Part shown: piece after piece, positions 1 to 9,333 of the stretch
Numbering within the stretch: position 1 is the first letter of the stretch
Layout: each line of letters starts with the position of its first letter
Assembly (NCBI GenBank): GCA_002784245.1
Contig: PFKL01000025.1
Coordinates: forward strand, 1-14,317
Source of the DNA: Comamonadaceae bacterium CG_4_10_14_3_um_filter_60_75
Lineage (GTDB): Bacteria; Pseudomonadota; Gammaproteobacteria; Burkholderiales; Burkholderiaceae_C
DNA: 14,317 nucleotides
Reading direction: 5' to 3'
Made by a program: the position numbers and the translations under genes
The notes under the pieces: model-generated
The model's database searches: none
What the model was told of the DNA's origin: nothing
The model's input: only the letters and a program-made list of their open reading frames with translations

Positions 1-30
1 ACGGGCGAGTCATTTCCGCCCGTTTTTTTT
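1..30 (+). terminator. Rho-independent terminator of an upstream gene
   Basis: A perfect 7-bp inverted repeat (ACGGGCG at 1-7, CGCCCGT at 17-23) encloses a 9-nt loop, and a run of eight T covers 23-30. This is the classic intrinsic terminator layout for + strand transcription. The stem may extend to the left of the window. It would end transcription of whatever gene lies before rimP and separate it from the rimP-nusA-infB run. Because the stem is symmetrical but the T run is only on the right, it should act mainly on the + strand. Confidence 0.85.
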
Positions 31-82
31 GGTCGTTTGTTTTTTTGCGCTGTAAATAAAGTTGGCATAAGCGGAGTATTGG
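31..82 (+). promoter_or_regulatory. rimP leader with ribosome binding site
   Basis: This 52-nt AT-rich stretch lies between the terminator and rimP, so the promoter of the rimP-nusA-infB run should be here if it is inside the window. I see T-rich sequence at 36-46 and AT-rich blocks at 52-60 and 65-70, but no -35/-10 pair with good spacing, so no promoter box is called. GGAG at 73-76 lies six bases before the GTG start of rimP and is a credible Shine-Dalgarno sequence. Confidence 0.4.
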
Positions 83-703
83 GTGGCACTGAAAGAAATT
101 GTTGAACAAACGGTAGCCGGCTTGGGCTATGACCTGGTCGAGATTGAACGCTCGGTCGGCGGTTTGTTGCGCGTCACCATTGATCTGCCATGGACCCCAG
201 CGGTAAACGCCCAAGCGGCTGTGGAGCAATTTGTCAACGTTGAGGATTGCGAGAAAGTCACCCGCCAGTTGCAGTTTGCGCTGGAGGTTGACGCCATTGA
301 GTACCGCCGCTTGGAGGTGTCCTCACCGGGGATCGACCGGCCGCTGCGGCACGCGCAGGATTTCGAGCGATTTGCCGGGCAGGTCATCGACATCACGCTA
401 AAAGCGCCACTGGGCACGGCCGCGGCTGGCTTGGTCAGCGCCAACCGCAAGAAGTTTCGCGGCGTGTTGGAGCGTGTTGCGGCAAGCGACAGCAGTGCGC
501 CAAGCTGGCAAATCGCCTGGCGCGATGAACCAGCGGTCAAACCCGGCGTGAAGGTCAGCAAGAAAAGGCCATTGTCGCCGGTGCAGGTGTTAGGTTTTAC
601 GTTTGAAGAACTGAAAGAAGCGCGCCTGGCGCCCATCGTCAGCTTCAAAGGTCGCAGCAAGGCCTTGACCCCAGAGGTTGAGCCGGGCATGAATTTGAAT
701 TGA
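83..703 (+). CDS. rimP: Ribosome maturation factor RimP
   Basis: RimP binds the free 30S subunit and assists late 16S rRNA/protein assembly. The 206-residue product shows the family layout: an alpha/beta N-terminal domain (about 1-95) ending in the hallmark VSSPGIDRPL, then an SH3-like C-terminal domain. It is longer than the E. coli protein (about 150 aa). The extra length is an insert in the N-terminal domain (around residues 33-50), a longer central segment and a basic tail; this is my comparison from memory. The GTG start at 83 is chosen because GGAG at 73-76 precedes it and the MALKEIVEQ start fits the family. The stop is 17 nt before the nusA ATG, and rimP directly precedes nusA, as in most proteobacteria. 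Function confident; the role of the extra segments is unknown. Confidence 0.95.
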   Translation: MALKEIVEQTVAGLGYDLVEIERSVGGLLRVTIDLPWTPAVNAQAAVEQFVNVEDCEKVTRQLQFALEVDAIEYRRLEVSSPGIDRPLRHAQDFERFAGQVIDITLKAPLGTAAAGLVSANRKKFRGVLERVAASDSSAPSWQIAWRDEPAVKPGVKVSKKRPLSPVQVLGFTFEELKEARLAPIVSFKGRSKALTPEVEPGMNLN

Positions 704-720
704 AACAGGAGAGTCGTGGC

Positions 721-2220
721 ATGAATCGCGAAATGTTAATGTTGGTTGACGCCATCTCACGCGAGAAAAACGTCGAACGTGATGTGGTCTTTGGTGCGGT
801 AGAAGCCGCGCTGGCGCAGGCCACCAAAAAACTCTACGAGGGCGACGTCGATATCCGCGTGGCGCTGAATCGCGATACCGGCTCCTATGAAACCTTTCGC
901 CGCTGGCACGTTGTGCCCGACGAGGCCGGCCTGCAATTGCCAGACCAGGAAATCCTGCTGTTTGAAGCCAAGGAGCAAATTTCCGACATCGAAGTCGACG
1001 AATACATCGAAGAAACGGTCGAATCTTTGCCTATCGGTCGCATTGGTGCCATGGCTGCCAAACAGGTCATTCTGCAAAAGATTCGCGATGCCGAGCGCGA
1101 GATGCTGCTTAACGACTTCATGTCGCGTGGCGACAAGATTTTTGTCGGCACCGTCAAGCGCATGGATAAGGGCGATTTGATCGTCGAATCGGGTCGGGTT
1201 GAAGGCCGTCTGCGCCGGGGCGAGATGATCCCCAAGGAAAACTTCCGCACGGGTGACCGTGTACGTGCCATGATCATGGAGGTGGACCTGACGCTGCGCG
1301 GTGCACCGATTGTGCTGTCGCGTTCATCACCTGAGTTCATGATCGAGCTGTTCCGCAACGAAGTGCCTGAAATCGAGCAAGGCCTGCTGGAGATCAAATC
1401 CTGCGCCCGTGACCCGGGTTCGCGCGCCAAGATTGCGGTGCTGTCGCATGACAAGCGTGTCGACCCGATCGGCACCTGCGTCGGTGTGCGTGGCACCCGC
1501 GTCAACGGCGTCACCAACGAGCTCGCAGGCGAGCGCGTCGACATCGTTTTATGGAGCGAAGACCCGGCGCAATTTGTCATTGGCGCGCTGGCACCGGCCA
1601 ACGTCAGCAGCATTGTGGTCGACGAAGAGCGCCACGCCATGGACGTGGTGGTTGACGAAGAAAATCTGGCCATTGCGATCGGTCGCGGTGGCCAGAACGT
1701 GCGCCTGGCCTCTGAACTGACGGGCTGGAAGATCAACATCCTGGACGCTGCCGAATCTGCCGAAAAACAAGCTGGTGAAGTCGAGTCAAGTCGGCAGTTG
1801 TTCATGGAAAAACTTGACGTTGACGAAGAAATTGCCGACCTGTTGATCGCCGAAGGCTTTGTCAGTCTGGAGCAGGTCGCCTATGTGCCGCTGGAAGAAA
1901 TGCTTGAAATTGAAAGCTTTGACGAAGATACCGTCAACGAACTGCGCACCCGTGCCAAAGATGCCTTGTTGACGATGGAAATCGCCAATGAGGAAAACGT
2001 CGAGAAAGTGGCGCAAGAGCTGCGTGACCTGCAGGGTCTCGATACTGAACTCATCAGCAAACTGGCACAAGCCGGCGTAAACACGCTTGACGACCTGGCT
2101 GATCTGGCGACCGATGAACTGACCGATATCACCGGGCAGTCCACCGAGGAGGCCACCGCCATGATCATGCAAGCCCGCGCCCACTGGTTTACCGGTGACG
2201 CCGCTTCTCAAGCGTCCTGA
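721..2220 (+). CDS. nusA: Transcription termination/antitermination protein NusA
   Basis: NusA binds RNA polymerase and nascent RNA, and modulates pausing, intrinsic termination and antitermination. The 499-residue product has every expected domain: N-terminal RNAP-binding domain (about 1-125), S1 (about 135-200), KH1 with GTCVGVRGTRVNGV (251-264), KH2 with AIGRGGQNVR (319-328), and two C-terminal acidic helix-hairpin-helix repeats (about 360-418 and 436-492), as in the long proteobacterial form. The ATG at 721 is preferred because AGGAGAG at 707-713 precedes it by seven bases and MNREMLMLVDAISREKN is the usual start. An in-frame TTG at 700, overlapping the rimP stop, would add only seven residues and has no ribosome binding site. 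Probably co-transcribed with rimP and infB; autoregulation is known in enterics but not visible here. Confidence 0.97.
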   Translation: MNREMLMLVDAISREKNVERDVVFGAVEAALAQATKKLYEGDVDIRVALNRDTGSYETFRRWHVVPDEAGLQLPDQEILLFEAKEQISDIEVDEYIEETVESLPIGRIGAMAAKQVILQKIRDAEREMLLNDFMSRGDKIFVGTVKRMDKGDLIVESGRVEGRLRRGEMIPKENFRTGDRVRAMIMEVDLTLRGAPIVLSRSSPEFMIELFRNEVPEIEQGLLEIKSCARDPGSRAKIAVLSHDKRVDPIGTCVGVRGTRVNGVTNELAGERVDIVLWSEDPAQFVIGALAPANVSSIVVDEERHAMDVVVDEENLAIAIGRGGQNVRLASELTGWKINILDAAESAEKQAGEVESSRQLFMEKLDVDEEIADLLIAEGFVSLEQVAYVPLEEMLEIESFDEDTVNELRTRAKDALLTMEIANEENVEKVAQELRDLQGLDTELISKLAQAGVNTLDDLADLATDELTDITGQSTEEATAMIMQARAHWFTGDAASQAS

Positions 2221-2234
2221 TCATGATTTAAAAG

Positions 2235-2294
2235 TACAGCCAAGAGTGGGTATCAGCCTACAGCCAAGCCCAGTCAAAACCAAAGGTTAGCCAA
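2235..2294 (+). repeat. Short direct repeats in the nusA-infB spacer
   Basis: The 77-nt gap between nusA and infB holds two exact copies of the decamer TACAGCCAAG (2235-2244 and 2259-2268). A third, shorter match, AGCCAA, lies at 2289-2294 just before the infB start. Starts of the AGCCAA core are 24 and 27 nt apart. I see no terminator or promoter in the gap. The repeats could be chance or a translational control site; nothing in the sequence decides this. Confidence 0.4.
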
Positions 2295-2297
2295 CAA

Positions 2298-5198
2298 ATG
2301 TCCAGTATGACCGTCGCCGAGTTTGCCAGTGAACTCAAAAAATCAACCGATACGTTGCTTGCGCAACTCAAATCGGCTGGTGTGGCCAAAGCCGCCGCAT
2401 CAGACACCCTGACCGACGCCGACAAGCAGCGTCTGCTGGGCTACTTGCAAACCACGCACGGAACGGCTGCGCCCGAACGTAAAAAAATCACGCTGGTCAA
2501 AAAGTCGACCACCGAAATCAAACAGGCGGACGCCAGTGGCAAGGCGCGCACCATTCAGGTGGAAGTGCGCAAAAAGCGCACTTTCGTGCGTCGCGATGAC
2601 GCCCCTGAAGTCCAACCCGTGGTGACGCCAGAACCCGAAGCCCTGACAGCTGCCGTTGCCAAGGCGCCATTGATCGACCAAGCGGAGCTCGCACGCCGTG
2701 AAGAAGATGCGCGCCGCCAGGCCGAGTTGATCCGCCGCCAGGAAGAAGAACTGGCCCAGCGTCGGCTAGAGCGTGAGGCCAAAGAGGCTGCCGCTCGCGA
2801 AGCCGCCGAAAAGGCAGCGGCCCAGGAGCTCGCCGACCAGGCCAAGGCGTCGGCGCAACCTGACCCGGCGGCTACCCCTGCGGTGGCCGCACAGGACGAC
2901 ACAACCGAGCAAGTGCAAGCACGTCAAAAGTTGCAGGCCAAAGTCAAAGAGGCGGCTGATGCCAAAGAGGCCGCTGCTGCAGAGTCCAAAGCCAGCGCCG
3001 AGGCAGAGCAGGCCCGCGCGGCGGATTTGACCGATCGACGCCGCAAGGCCGAAGAAGAAGCGGCGGCCATTCGGCTGATGATGTCGCAGCCAGGTAAAAA
3101 ACTGCCACCCAAAAAAGAAGAGCCCAAGACTGTCGACGCCAAGGCGGGCATCAAAGGCACCTTGCACAAGCCTGCTGGCAGCCCAGGGACCAAACCAGCT
3201 GCCGGCACCCAGGCGGCCACCACTGCAGGGCCTGCGGGCGCAGGCAAGGAAGTCAAGTCCGCCAAGCTGTCGAGCAGCTGGGCAGGCGATCCGGCCAAGA
3301 AGAAAGGCATTCCCACCCGTGGTGACACCGGTGCGGGTGCCGGGCGCAACAGCAATTGGCGTGGCGGCCCACGCGGCCGTCGTGGCAGCAATGACCGTGG
3401 CCATGATGACCACCATATGCCGCAGGTACCGGTCGAAGTGCGGGTGCTTGAAGTGCACGTGCCAGAAACCATCACGGTGGCTGAGTTGGCGCACAAAATG
3501 GCTGTGAAGGCGTCTGAGGTGATCAAACAGCTGATGAAGCTGGGCCAGATGGTCACCATCAACCAGCCGCTGGACCAGGACACCGCCATGATTCTGGTCG
3601 AAGAAATGGGTCACAAGGCAATCATTGCCGCGCTGGACGACCCCGAGGCCTTCACCGACGACGAGGTCTCCAAGCAGCAGGCCGAAGCCCTGCCACGCGC
3701 GCCAGTCGTGACCGTCATGGGCCACGTCGACCACGGCAAAACTTCGCTGCTGGACTACATCCGCCGCACAAAGGTGGCTTCTGGCGAAGCCGGTGGCATT
3801 ACCCAGCACATTGGCGCTTATCACGTCCAGACCAATCGCGGTGTGGTGTCGTTTCTCGACACCCCCGGTCACGAGGCCTTTACCGCCATGCGGGCGCGCG
3901 GTGCACAAGCGACCGACATCGTCATTTTGGTGGTGGCCGCCGATGACGGCGTTATGCCGCAGACCAAGGAGGCGATCAAACACGCCAAGGCTGCTGGTGT
4001 GCCGATTGTGGTGGCCATCACCAAGATCGACAAGCCTGACGCCAATGCCGACCGGGTCAAGAATGAGCTGGTTGCAGAAGAGGTGATCCCTGAAGAATTT
4101 GGTGGCAATTCGCCGTTTGTCAGCGTATCGTCGAAATCGGGGCAGGGCATTGATGATCTGCTCGAACAAGTCTTGTTGCAGGCCGAGGTGCTGGAGCTCA
4201 AAGCGCCAGTTGACGCCATGGCCAAGGGCTTGGTCATCGAGGCACAGCTCGACAAGGGCCGCGGCCCCGTCGCTACCGTGCTGGTGCAGTCGGGCACGCT
4301 GAAAACTGGCGATGTGGTGCTGGCCGGCCAGACCTATGGCCGGGTGCGCGCCATGCTCGACGAAAACGGCAAGACCATCAAGACCGCTGGCCCGTCAATT
4401 CCGGTAGAAATCCAGGGTCTGACCGAGGTGCCGCAGGCTGGTGACGAATTCATGGTGCTGCCTGATGAACGCCGCGCCCGTGAAATTGCCACCTACCGCG
4501 CCGGCAAGTTCCGTCACACCAAGCTGGCCAAACAACAGGCCGCGAAGCTTGAGAACATGTTCACCGACATGACCGCCGGTGAGGTCAAGATGGTGCCCAT
4601 CATCGTCAAGGCCGACGTGCAGGGTTCGCAGGAAGCGCTGTCGCAGTCCCTGCTGAAGCTCTCCACCGACGAAATCAAGGTGCAACTGGTCTACGCTGCT
4701 GTCGGTGGCATCAGCGAGTCGGACGTGAACTTGGCCATCGCCGCCAAAGCGGTCATCATCGGCTTCAACACCCGTGCTGACGCAGGGGCGCGCAAACTGG
4801 CCGAGGCCAACGGTATCGACATCCGCTACTACGACATCATTTACGACGCGGTCGACGACCTCAAGCTGGCCATGTCGGGCATGCTCACCCCGGACAAAAA
4901 AGAAGAAATCATCGGCACGGCCGAGATTCGCCAAATATTCAAGGTCTCCAAGATCGGCTCGATTGCTGGCTGTATGGTCACCTCGGGGATCGTGCGCCGC
5001 ACCGCGCGGCTACGCTTGCTGCGCAACAACACCGTTATTTATACCGGCGAGTTGGAATCTCTCAAACGCTTCAAGGACGACGCCAAGGAAGTGCGCGAAG
5101 GCTTTGATTGCGGCTTGAACATCAAGAACTACAACGAAATCCAAGAGGGCGACGTGCTGGAGTTCTTCGAAATTCGCGAAGTGGCCCGTACCCTGTAA
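2298..5198 (+). CDS. infB: Translation initiation factor IF-2
   Basis: IF-2 is the GTPase that places fMet-tRNA on the 30S subunit and promotes subunit joining. The 966-residue product has an IF2_N domain (about 1-55), a long Ala/Glu/Lys/Arg-rich probable coiled coil (about 128-270), a Gly/Arg/His-rich linker (about 341-375) and a second IF2_N domain (about 375-440). The G domain carries GHVDHGKT (475-482) and DTPGH (521-525), and its G4 motif is TKID (575-578) rather than the usual NKxD. Beta-barrel and C-terminal domains complete the protein, which ends in EVARTL. The ATG at 2298 fits the family start (MSSMTVAEF), although the only Shine-Dalgarno-like sequence, AAAGG at 2282-2286, is 11 nt away; an ATG at 2307 is an alternative. 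It is 9 nt before rbfA. Confidence 0.97.
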   Translation: MSSMTVAEFASELKKSTDTLLAQLKSAGVAKAAASDTLTDADKQRLLGYLQTTHGTAAPERKKITLVKKSTTEIKQADASGKARTIQVEVRKKRTFVRRDDAPEVQPVVTPEPEALTAAVAKAPLIDQAELARREEDARRQAELIRRQEEELAQRRLEREAKEAAAREAAEKAAAQELADQAKASAQPDPAATPAVAAQDDTTEQVQARQKLQAKVKEAADAKEAAAAESKASAEAEQARAADLTDRRRKAEEEAAAIRLMMSQPGKKLPPKKEEPKTVDAKAGIKGTLHKPAGSPGTKPAAGTQAATTAGPAGAGKEVKSAKLSSSWAGDPAKKKGIPTRGDTGAGAGRNSNWRGGPRGRRGSNDRGHDDHHMPQVPVEVRVLEVHVPETITVAELAHKMAVKASEVIKQLMKLGQMVTINQPLDQDTAMILVEEMGHKAIIAALDDPEAFTDDEVSKQQAEALPRAPVVTVMGHVDHGKTSLLDYIRRTKVASGEAGGITQHIGAYHVQTNRGVVSFLDTPGHEAFTAMRARGAQATDIVILVVAADDGVMPQTKEAIKHAKAAGVPIVVAITKIDKPDANADRVKNELVAEEVIPEEFGGNSPFVSVSSKSGQGIDDLLEQVLLQAEVLELKAPVDAMAKGLVIEAQLDKGRGPVATVLVQSGTLKTGDVVLAGQTYGRVRAMLDENGKTIKTAGPSIPVEIQGLTEVPQAGDEFMVLPDERRAREIATYRAGKFRHTKLAKQQAAKLENMFTDMTAGEVKMVPIIVKADVQGSQEALSQSLLKLSTDEIKVQLVYAAVGGISESDVNLAIAAKAVIIGFNTRADAGARKLAEANGIDIRYYDIIYDAVDDLKLAMSGMLTPDKKEEIIGTAEIRQIFKVSKIGSIAGCMVTSGIVRRTARLRLLRNNTVIYTGELESLKRFKDDAKEVREGFDCGLNIKNYNEIQEGDVLEFFEIREVARTL

Positions 5199-5207
5199 GC
5201 AATTGCT

Positions 5208-5576
5208 GTGCACAAGAAATCTGCCACCCCCAACCGTGCCTTCAAGGTCGCCGATCAGATCCAGCGTGATCTGACCGAACTGATCGCGCGCGAGTTGAAA
5301 GACCCGCGCGTGGGCATGGTGACGCTGCAAGGCGTCGAGGTCACGCCCGATTACGCGCACGCCAAGGTGTTTTTCAGCCAGCTCGCTGGTGACCCACAAA
5401 AATGCACCGAAGGCCTGAATCAGGCCGCGGGCTTTTTGCGCGCCGGTTTGTTCAAGCGGCTGCACATCCACACTGTGCCGACGCTGCACTTCATTTACGA
5501 CCAAACGCCCGAGCGTGCCGCCGACATGAACGCCTTGATCGCCCGTGCCGTCGCGTCCCGCGCCAAGGACGACTGA
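5208..5576 (+). CDS. rbfA: 30S ribosome-binding factor RbfA
   Basis: RbfA is a small KH-like factor that binds the 30S subunit near the 16S rRNA 5' helix and is needed for processing and cold adaptation. The 122-residue product is full length. It shows the family's RVADQIQRDL-like start (here KVADQIQRDL), the ELKDPRVGMVTLQGVEVTPDYAHAKV core and a C-terminal TPTLHFxYD-like segment (here VPTLHFIYD). The GTG at 5208 is the only start that keeps the conserved N-terminus. I see no Shine-Dalgarno sequence in the 9-nt gap after infB, so translation is probably coupled to infB termination. The gene ends just before the REP-like element that separates it from truB. Confidence 0.95.
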   Translation: MHKKSATPNRAFKVADQIQRDLTELIARELKDPRVGMVTLQGVEVTPDYAHAKVFFSQLAGDPQKCTEGLNQAAGFLRAGLFKRLHIHTVPTLHFIYDQTPERAADMNALIARAVASRAKDD

Positions 5577-5577
5577 A

Positions 5578-5627
5578 AATAATTGGGGTCAGATTCCAAT
5601 TGTTTGGAAGCTGGTCCCAGTTTCCGC
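5578..5627. repeat. REP-like twin-hairpin element between rbfA and truB
   Basis: Two small inverted repeats stand side by side. The first pairs AATTGGGGT (5581-5589) with ATTCCAATT (5593-5601) around a 3-nt loop, with two G-T pairs. The second pairs GGAAGCTG (5606-5613) with CAGTTTCC (5618-5625) around a 4-nt loop, with one G-T pair. Twin hairpins of this size and the TTGGGGTCAGATTCCAA type of core resemble the intergenic REP repeats linked to RAYT (IS200-like) transposases in beta-proteobacteria. That family link is from memory and unchecked. Only one copy is in this window. The element fills nearly all of the 58 nt between the rbfA stop and the truB ATG. Confidence 0.55.
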
Positions 5628-5634
5628 TACGCAT

Positions 5635-6600
5635 ATGCAGCCATTGGCATCCCCTCCCCAGCAACAACGCAAGCGCGTGCGTCGGCCCGTGCACGGCGTC
5701 TTGCTGCTCGACAAGCCGCTGGGCTGGAGCAGCAACGACATCCTGCAAAAAGTGAAGTGGCTGCTGCGCGCCGAAAAAGCGGGGCACACCGGCACGCTTG
5801 ATCCATTGGCCAGCGGTGTCTTGCCGCTGTGTTTTGGCGCGGCAACCAAGTTCAGCCAGTTGCAGCTTGACGCCGACAAGACCTACACCGCAACGATGCG
5901 CCTGGGTGTCAAAACCAGCACCGGCGATGCCGAGGGTGAAGTTATCCAGACCCGCGCAGTGAACGTGACCGCCGACGATATCAAGCGGGTACAAGCTCAG
6001 TTTGTCGGCCACCTTAGCCAGGTGCCGCCGATGCACAGCGCCCTCAAAAAAGACGGCAAGGCTTTGTACGCGTATGCGCGTGCCGGCATTGCCGTGGACC
6101 GGGCCGCCAGAAACATCGAGATTTATAAGATAAATATGGCTTCAGCCCTTACAGAACAAGTGCAAAAAGCTATTGATTTAGAAGTAACCTGCAGCAAGGG
6201 CACCTACATCCGAACCCTCGCCGAAGACATTGGCGAGGCCTTGGGTTGCGGCGCGCACCTGATCGCGCTGCGTCGCACCGGCACCGGCGGATTTACCGTC
6301 CAGCAGTGTGTGACGCTGGCGTCGCTGGAGGCGATGAGCGAGGAGCAGCGTCTGGCGTGTCTGCTGCCGGTCGATGCGCTGCTGAGCAGCCACATCCCTG
6401 TCACGCTCGACGACGACAATGCAAGCCGATTTTCCAGCGGCTTGCGCCGTCGCGGCGCCTGGCCTGATGCGCAGCAAGTGGCCGTTTACGCCGCTGATGG
6501 CCAGGTATTGCTCGGCACCGCCAGCGTCAGCGCCGGTGAGCTGATCCCGGCACGATTACTCAGTCCGATTGAAATTGAACAGATAACCCCTGTAATTTAA
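5635..6600 (+). CDS. truB: tRNA pseudouridine(55) synthase TruB
   Basis: TruB converts U55 in the T-loop of elongator tRNAs to pseudouridine. The 321-residue product has the catalytic motif GHTGTLDPLASGVLP, with the nucleophile Asp56, preceded by RRPVHGVLLLDKPLGWSSND. It also carries the conserved PPMHSALKKDGKALYAYAR and VTCSKGTYIRTLAEDIG segments, and a C-terminal PUA-like region. The ATG at 5635 is preferred. A GTG at 5545 would overlap rbfA and translate the REP-like element, giving an unrelated 30-residue leader. No Shine-Dalgarno sequence precedes 5635, probably because the repeat occupies the site. Residues 165-182, between EIY and LEVTCSKG, come from an AT-rich repeat (30% GC over 6121-6180) that stays in frame and avoids catalytic motifs. 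The protein looks intact. Confidence 0.95.
   Translation: MQPLASPPQQQRKRVRRPVHGVLLLDKPLGWSSNDILQKVKWLLRAEKAGHTGTLDPLASGVLPLCFGAATKFSQLQLDADKTYTATMRLGVKTSTGDAEGEVIQTRAVNVTADDIKRVQAQFVGHLSQVPPMHSALKKDGKALYAYARAGIAVDRAARNIEIYKINMASALTEQVQKAIDLEVTCSKGTYIRTLAEDIGEALGCGAHLIALRRTGTGGFTVQQCVTLASLEAMSEEQRLACLLPVDALLSSHIPVTLDDDNASRFSSGLRRRGAWPDAQQVAVYAADGQVLLGTASVSAGELIPARLLSPIEIEQITPVI
6129..6178 (-). repeat. In-frame ~50-bp AT-rich repeat, copy A (inside truB)
   Basis: This AT-rich patch inside truB matches the reverse complement of 9988-10038. The shared blocks are GATaAATaTGGC (6129-6140), TGGCTTC-AGCCCTT (6137-6150, pairing with 10016-10030) and AGCTATTGATT (6168-6178, pairing with 9988-9998). 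They keep the same order and, apart from a one-base gap, the same spacing. The middle is diverged. GC is 18 of 60 bases at 6121-6180, far below the flanks. It resembles an imperfect-palindrome repeat that I remember as widespread in Comamonadaceae genomes. It is read in frame as TruB residues 165-182. Confidence 0.7.
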
Positions 6601-6613
6601 GAGAAAGCAAACC

Positions 6614-8446
<1,833 letters not shown>

Positions 8447-8457
8447 TTTAACCGGCG

Positions 8458-9333
8458 ATGAAGCTCACGCACGGTCGCGCCGTTGGGCTGATGCTGGTGG
8501 CAACCTTGTTGTGGTCGACCGCCGGTGTGGTGACGCGCCACCTGGAGCAAGCGCGCAGCTTTGAAGTCACTTTCTGGCGCAGTTTTTTTACCGTGCTGAG
8601 TCTGTTGGTGATCTTGCCGCTGGCCAAGGGCCTGGGCGTTTTCGGCCGTATGCGCCACGGCGGCGCTGCGCTGTGGTTGTCGGGCCTGTGCTGGGCCGGG
8701 ATGTTCACCTTTTTCATGTTGGCGCTGACGCTGACGACCGTGGCCAATGTGCTGGTGACAATGGCGCTGGTACCCTTGTTCACCGCCTTGGCGACCCGAA
8801 TTTTTCTTGGCCACCAGATTGGCCGGCGCACCTGGGGTGCGATTGTGGTGGCGGGCTGCGGCATTGGCTACATGTACGGCACGCACCTGGCCGAGGGTTT
8901 TAGTCTGGCCGGGACGGTGGTCGCGCTGGGCGTGCCGATCTCGGGGGCGGCCAACTGGACGATCACCCAGCACTCCCACGCACAAGGAAAAAACGTCGAT
9001 CTGATACCGGCGGTGTTGATTGGTGGCGTGCTGTCGTCCGTGATCACGTTGCCGCTGGCCTGGCCTCTGCAAGCCTCTGGCCACGACGTGCTGCTGCTGG
9101 CGGGCCTGGGGCTGTTCCAACTGGCGGTTCCGTGTGTGCTGGCGGTGGCCTGCACGCAAGCGCTCAAGGCGCCTGAAGTCGCCTTGCTGGGCTTGCTGGA
9201 AGTAATTTTTGGCATCTTGTTGGCGTGGTTGGGTGCGGGTGAGGTACCCGGCCCCAACGTGCTTGTGGGCGGGTCGCTGGTGATCGCTGCCCTGGTAGCC
9301 AACGAGGTGTGGGCCTGGAGGAGCAGGGCGTGA
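8458..9333 (+). CDS. EamA/DMT-superfamily permease, substrate unknown
   Basis: This 291-residue protein is very hydrophobic, with about ten predicted membrane segments arranged as two EamA repeats (about 10-137 and 152-285). The N-terminal LLWSTAGVVTRH motif and the EVALLGLLEVIFGILLAWL segment near the end are typical of DMT-superfamily inner-membrane transporters, which export or import small metabolites. The substrate cannot be read from sequence. The ATG at 8458 lies 11 nt after the typA stop, without a clear ribosome binding site. Its last four bases overlap the start of the following crotonase-family gene, which suggests translational coupling. Family call is firm; function is open. Confidence 0.88.
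   Translation: MKLTHGRAVGLMLVATLLWSTAGVVTRHLEQARSFEVTFWRSFFTVLSLLVILPLAKGLGVFGRMRHGGAALWLSGLCWAGMFTFFMLALTLTTVANVLVTMALVPLFTALATRIFLGHQIGRRTWGAIVVAGCGIGYMYGTHLAEGFSLAGTVVALGVPISGAANWTITQHSHAQGKNVDLIPAVLIGGVLSSVITLPLAWPLQASGHDVLLLAGLGLFQLAVPCVLAVACTQALKAPEVALLGLLEVIFGILLAWLGAGEVPGPNVLVGGSLVIAALVANEVWAWRSRA

Noticed and set aside
700..720. TTG start of nusA overlapping the rimP stop
   Set aside because: No ribosome binding site and non-family residues; the ATG at 721 has AGGAGAG at proper spacing.
2766..4169. 467-codon open frame on the - strand opposite infB
   Set aside because: Shadow of a GC-rich gene: infB on + has full-length IF-2 homology, while the antisense frame is His/Gly/Leu-rich with no recognisable domain. 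The similar long antisense frames at 12562-13827 (opposite guaB), 8868-9947 (opposite the permease and hydrolase) and 885-1805 (opposite nusA) are rejected for the same reason.
5545..5634. GTG start giving a 351-residue TruB
   Set aside because: The added 30 residues overlap the end of rbfA and translate the REP-like element; family similarity begins only after the ATG at 5635.
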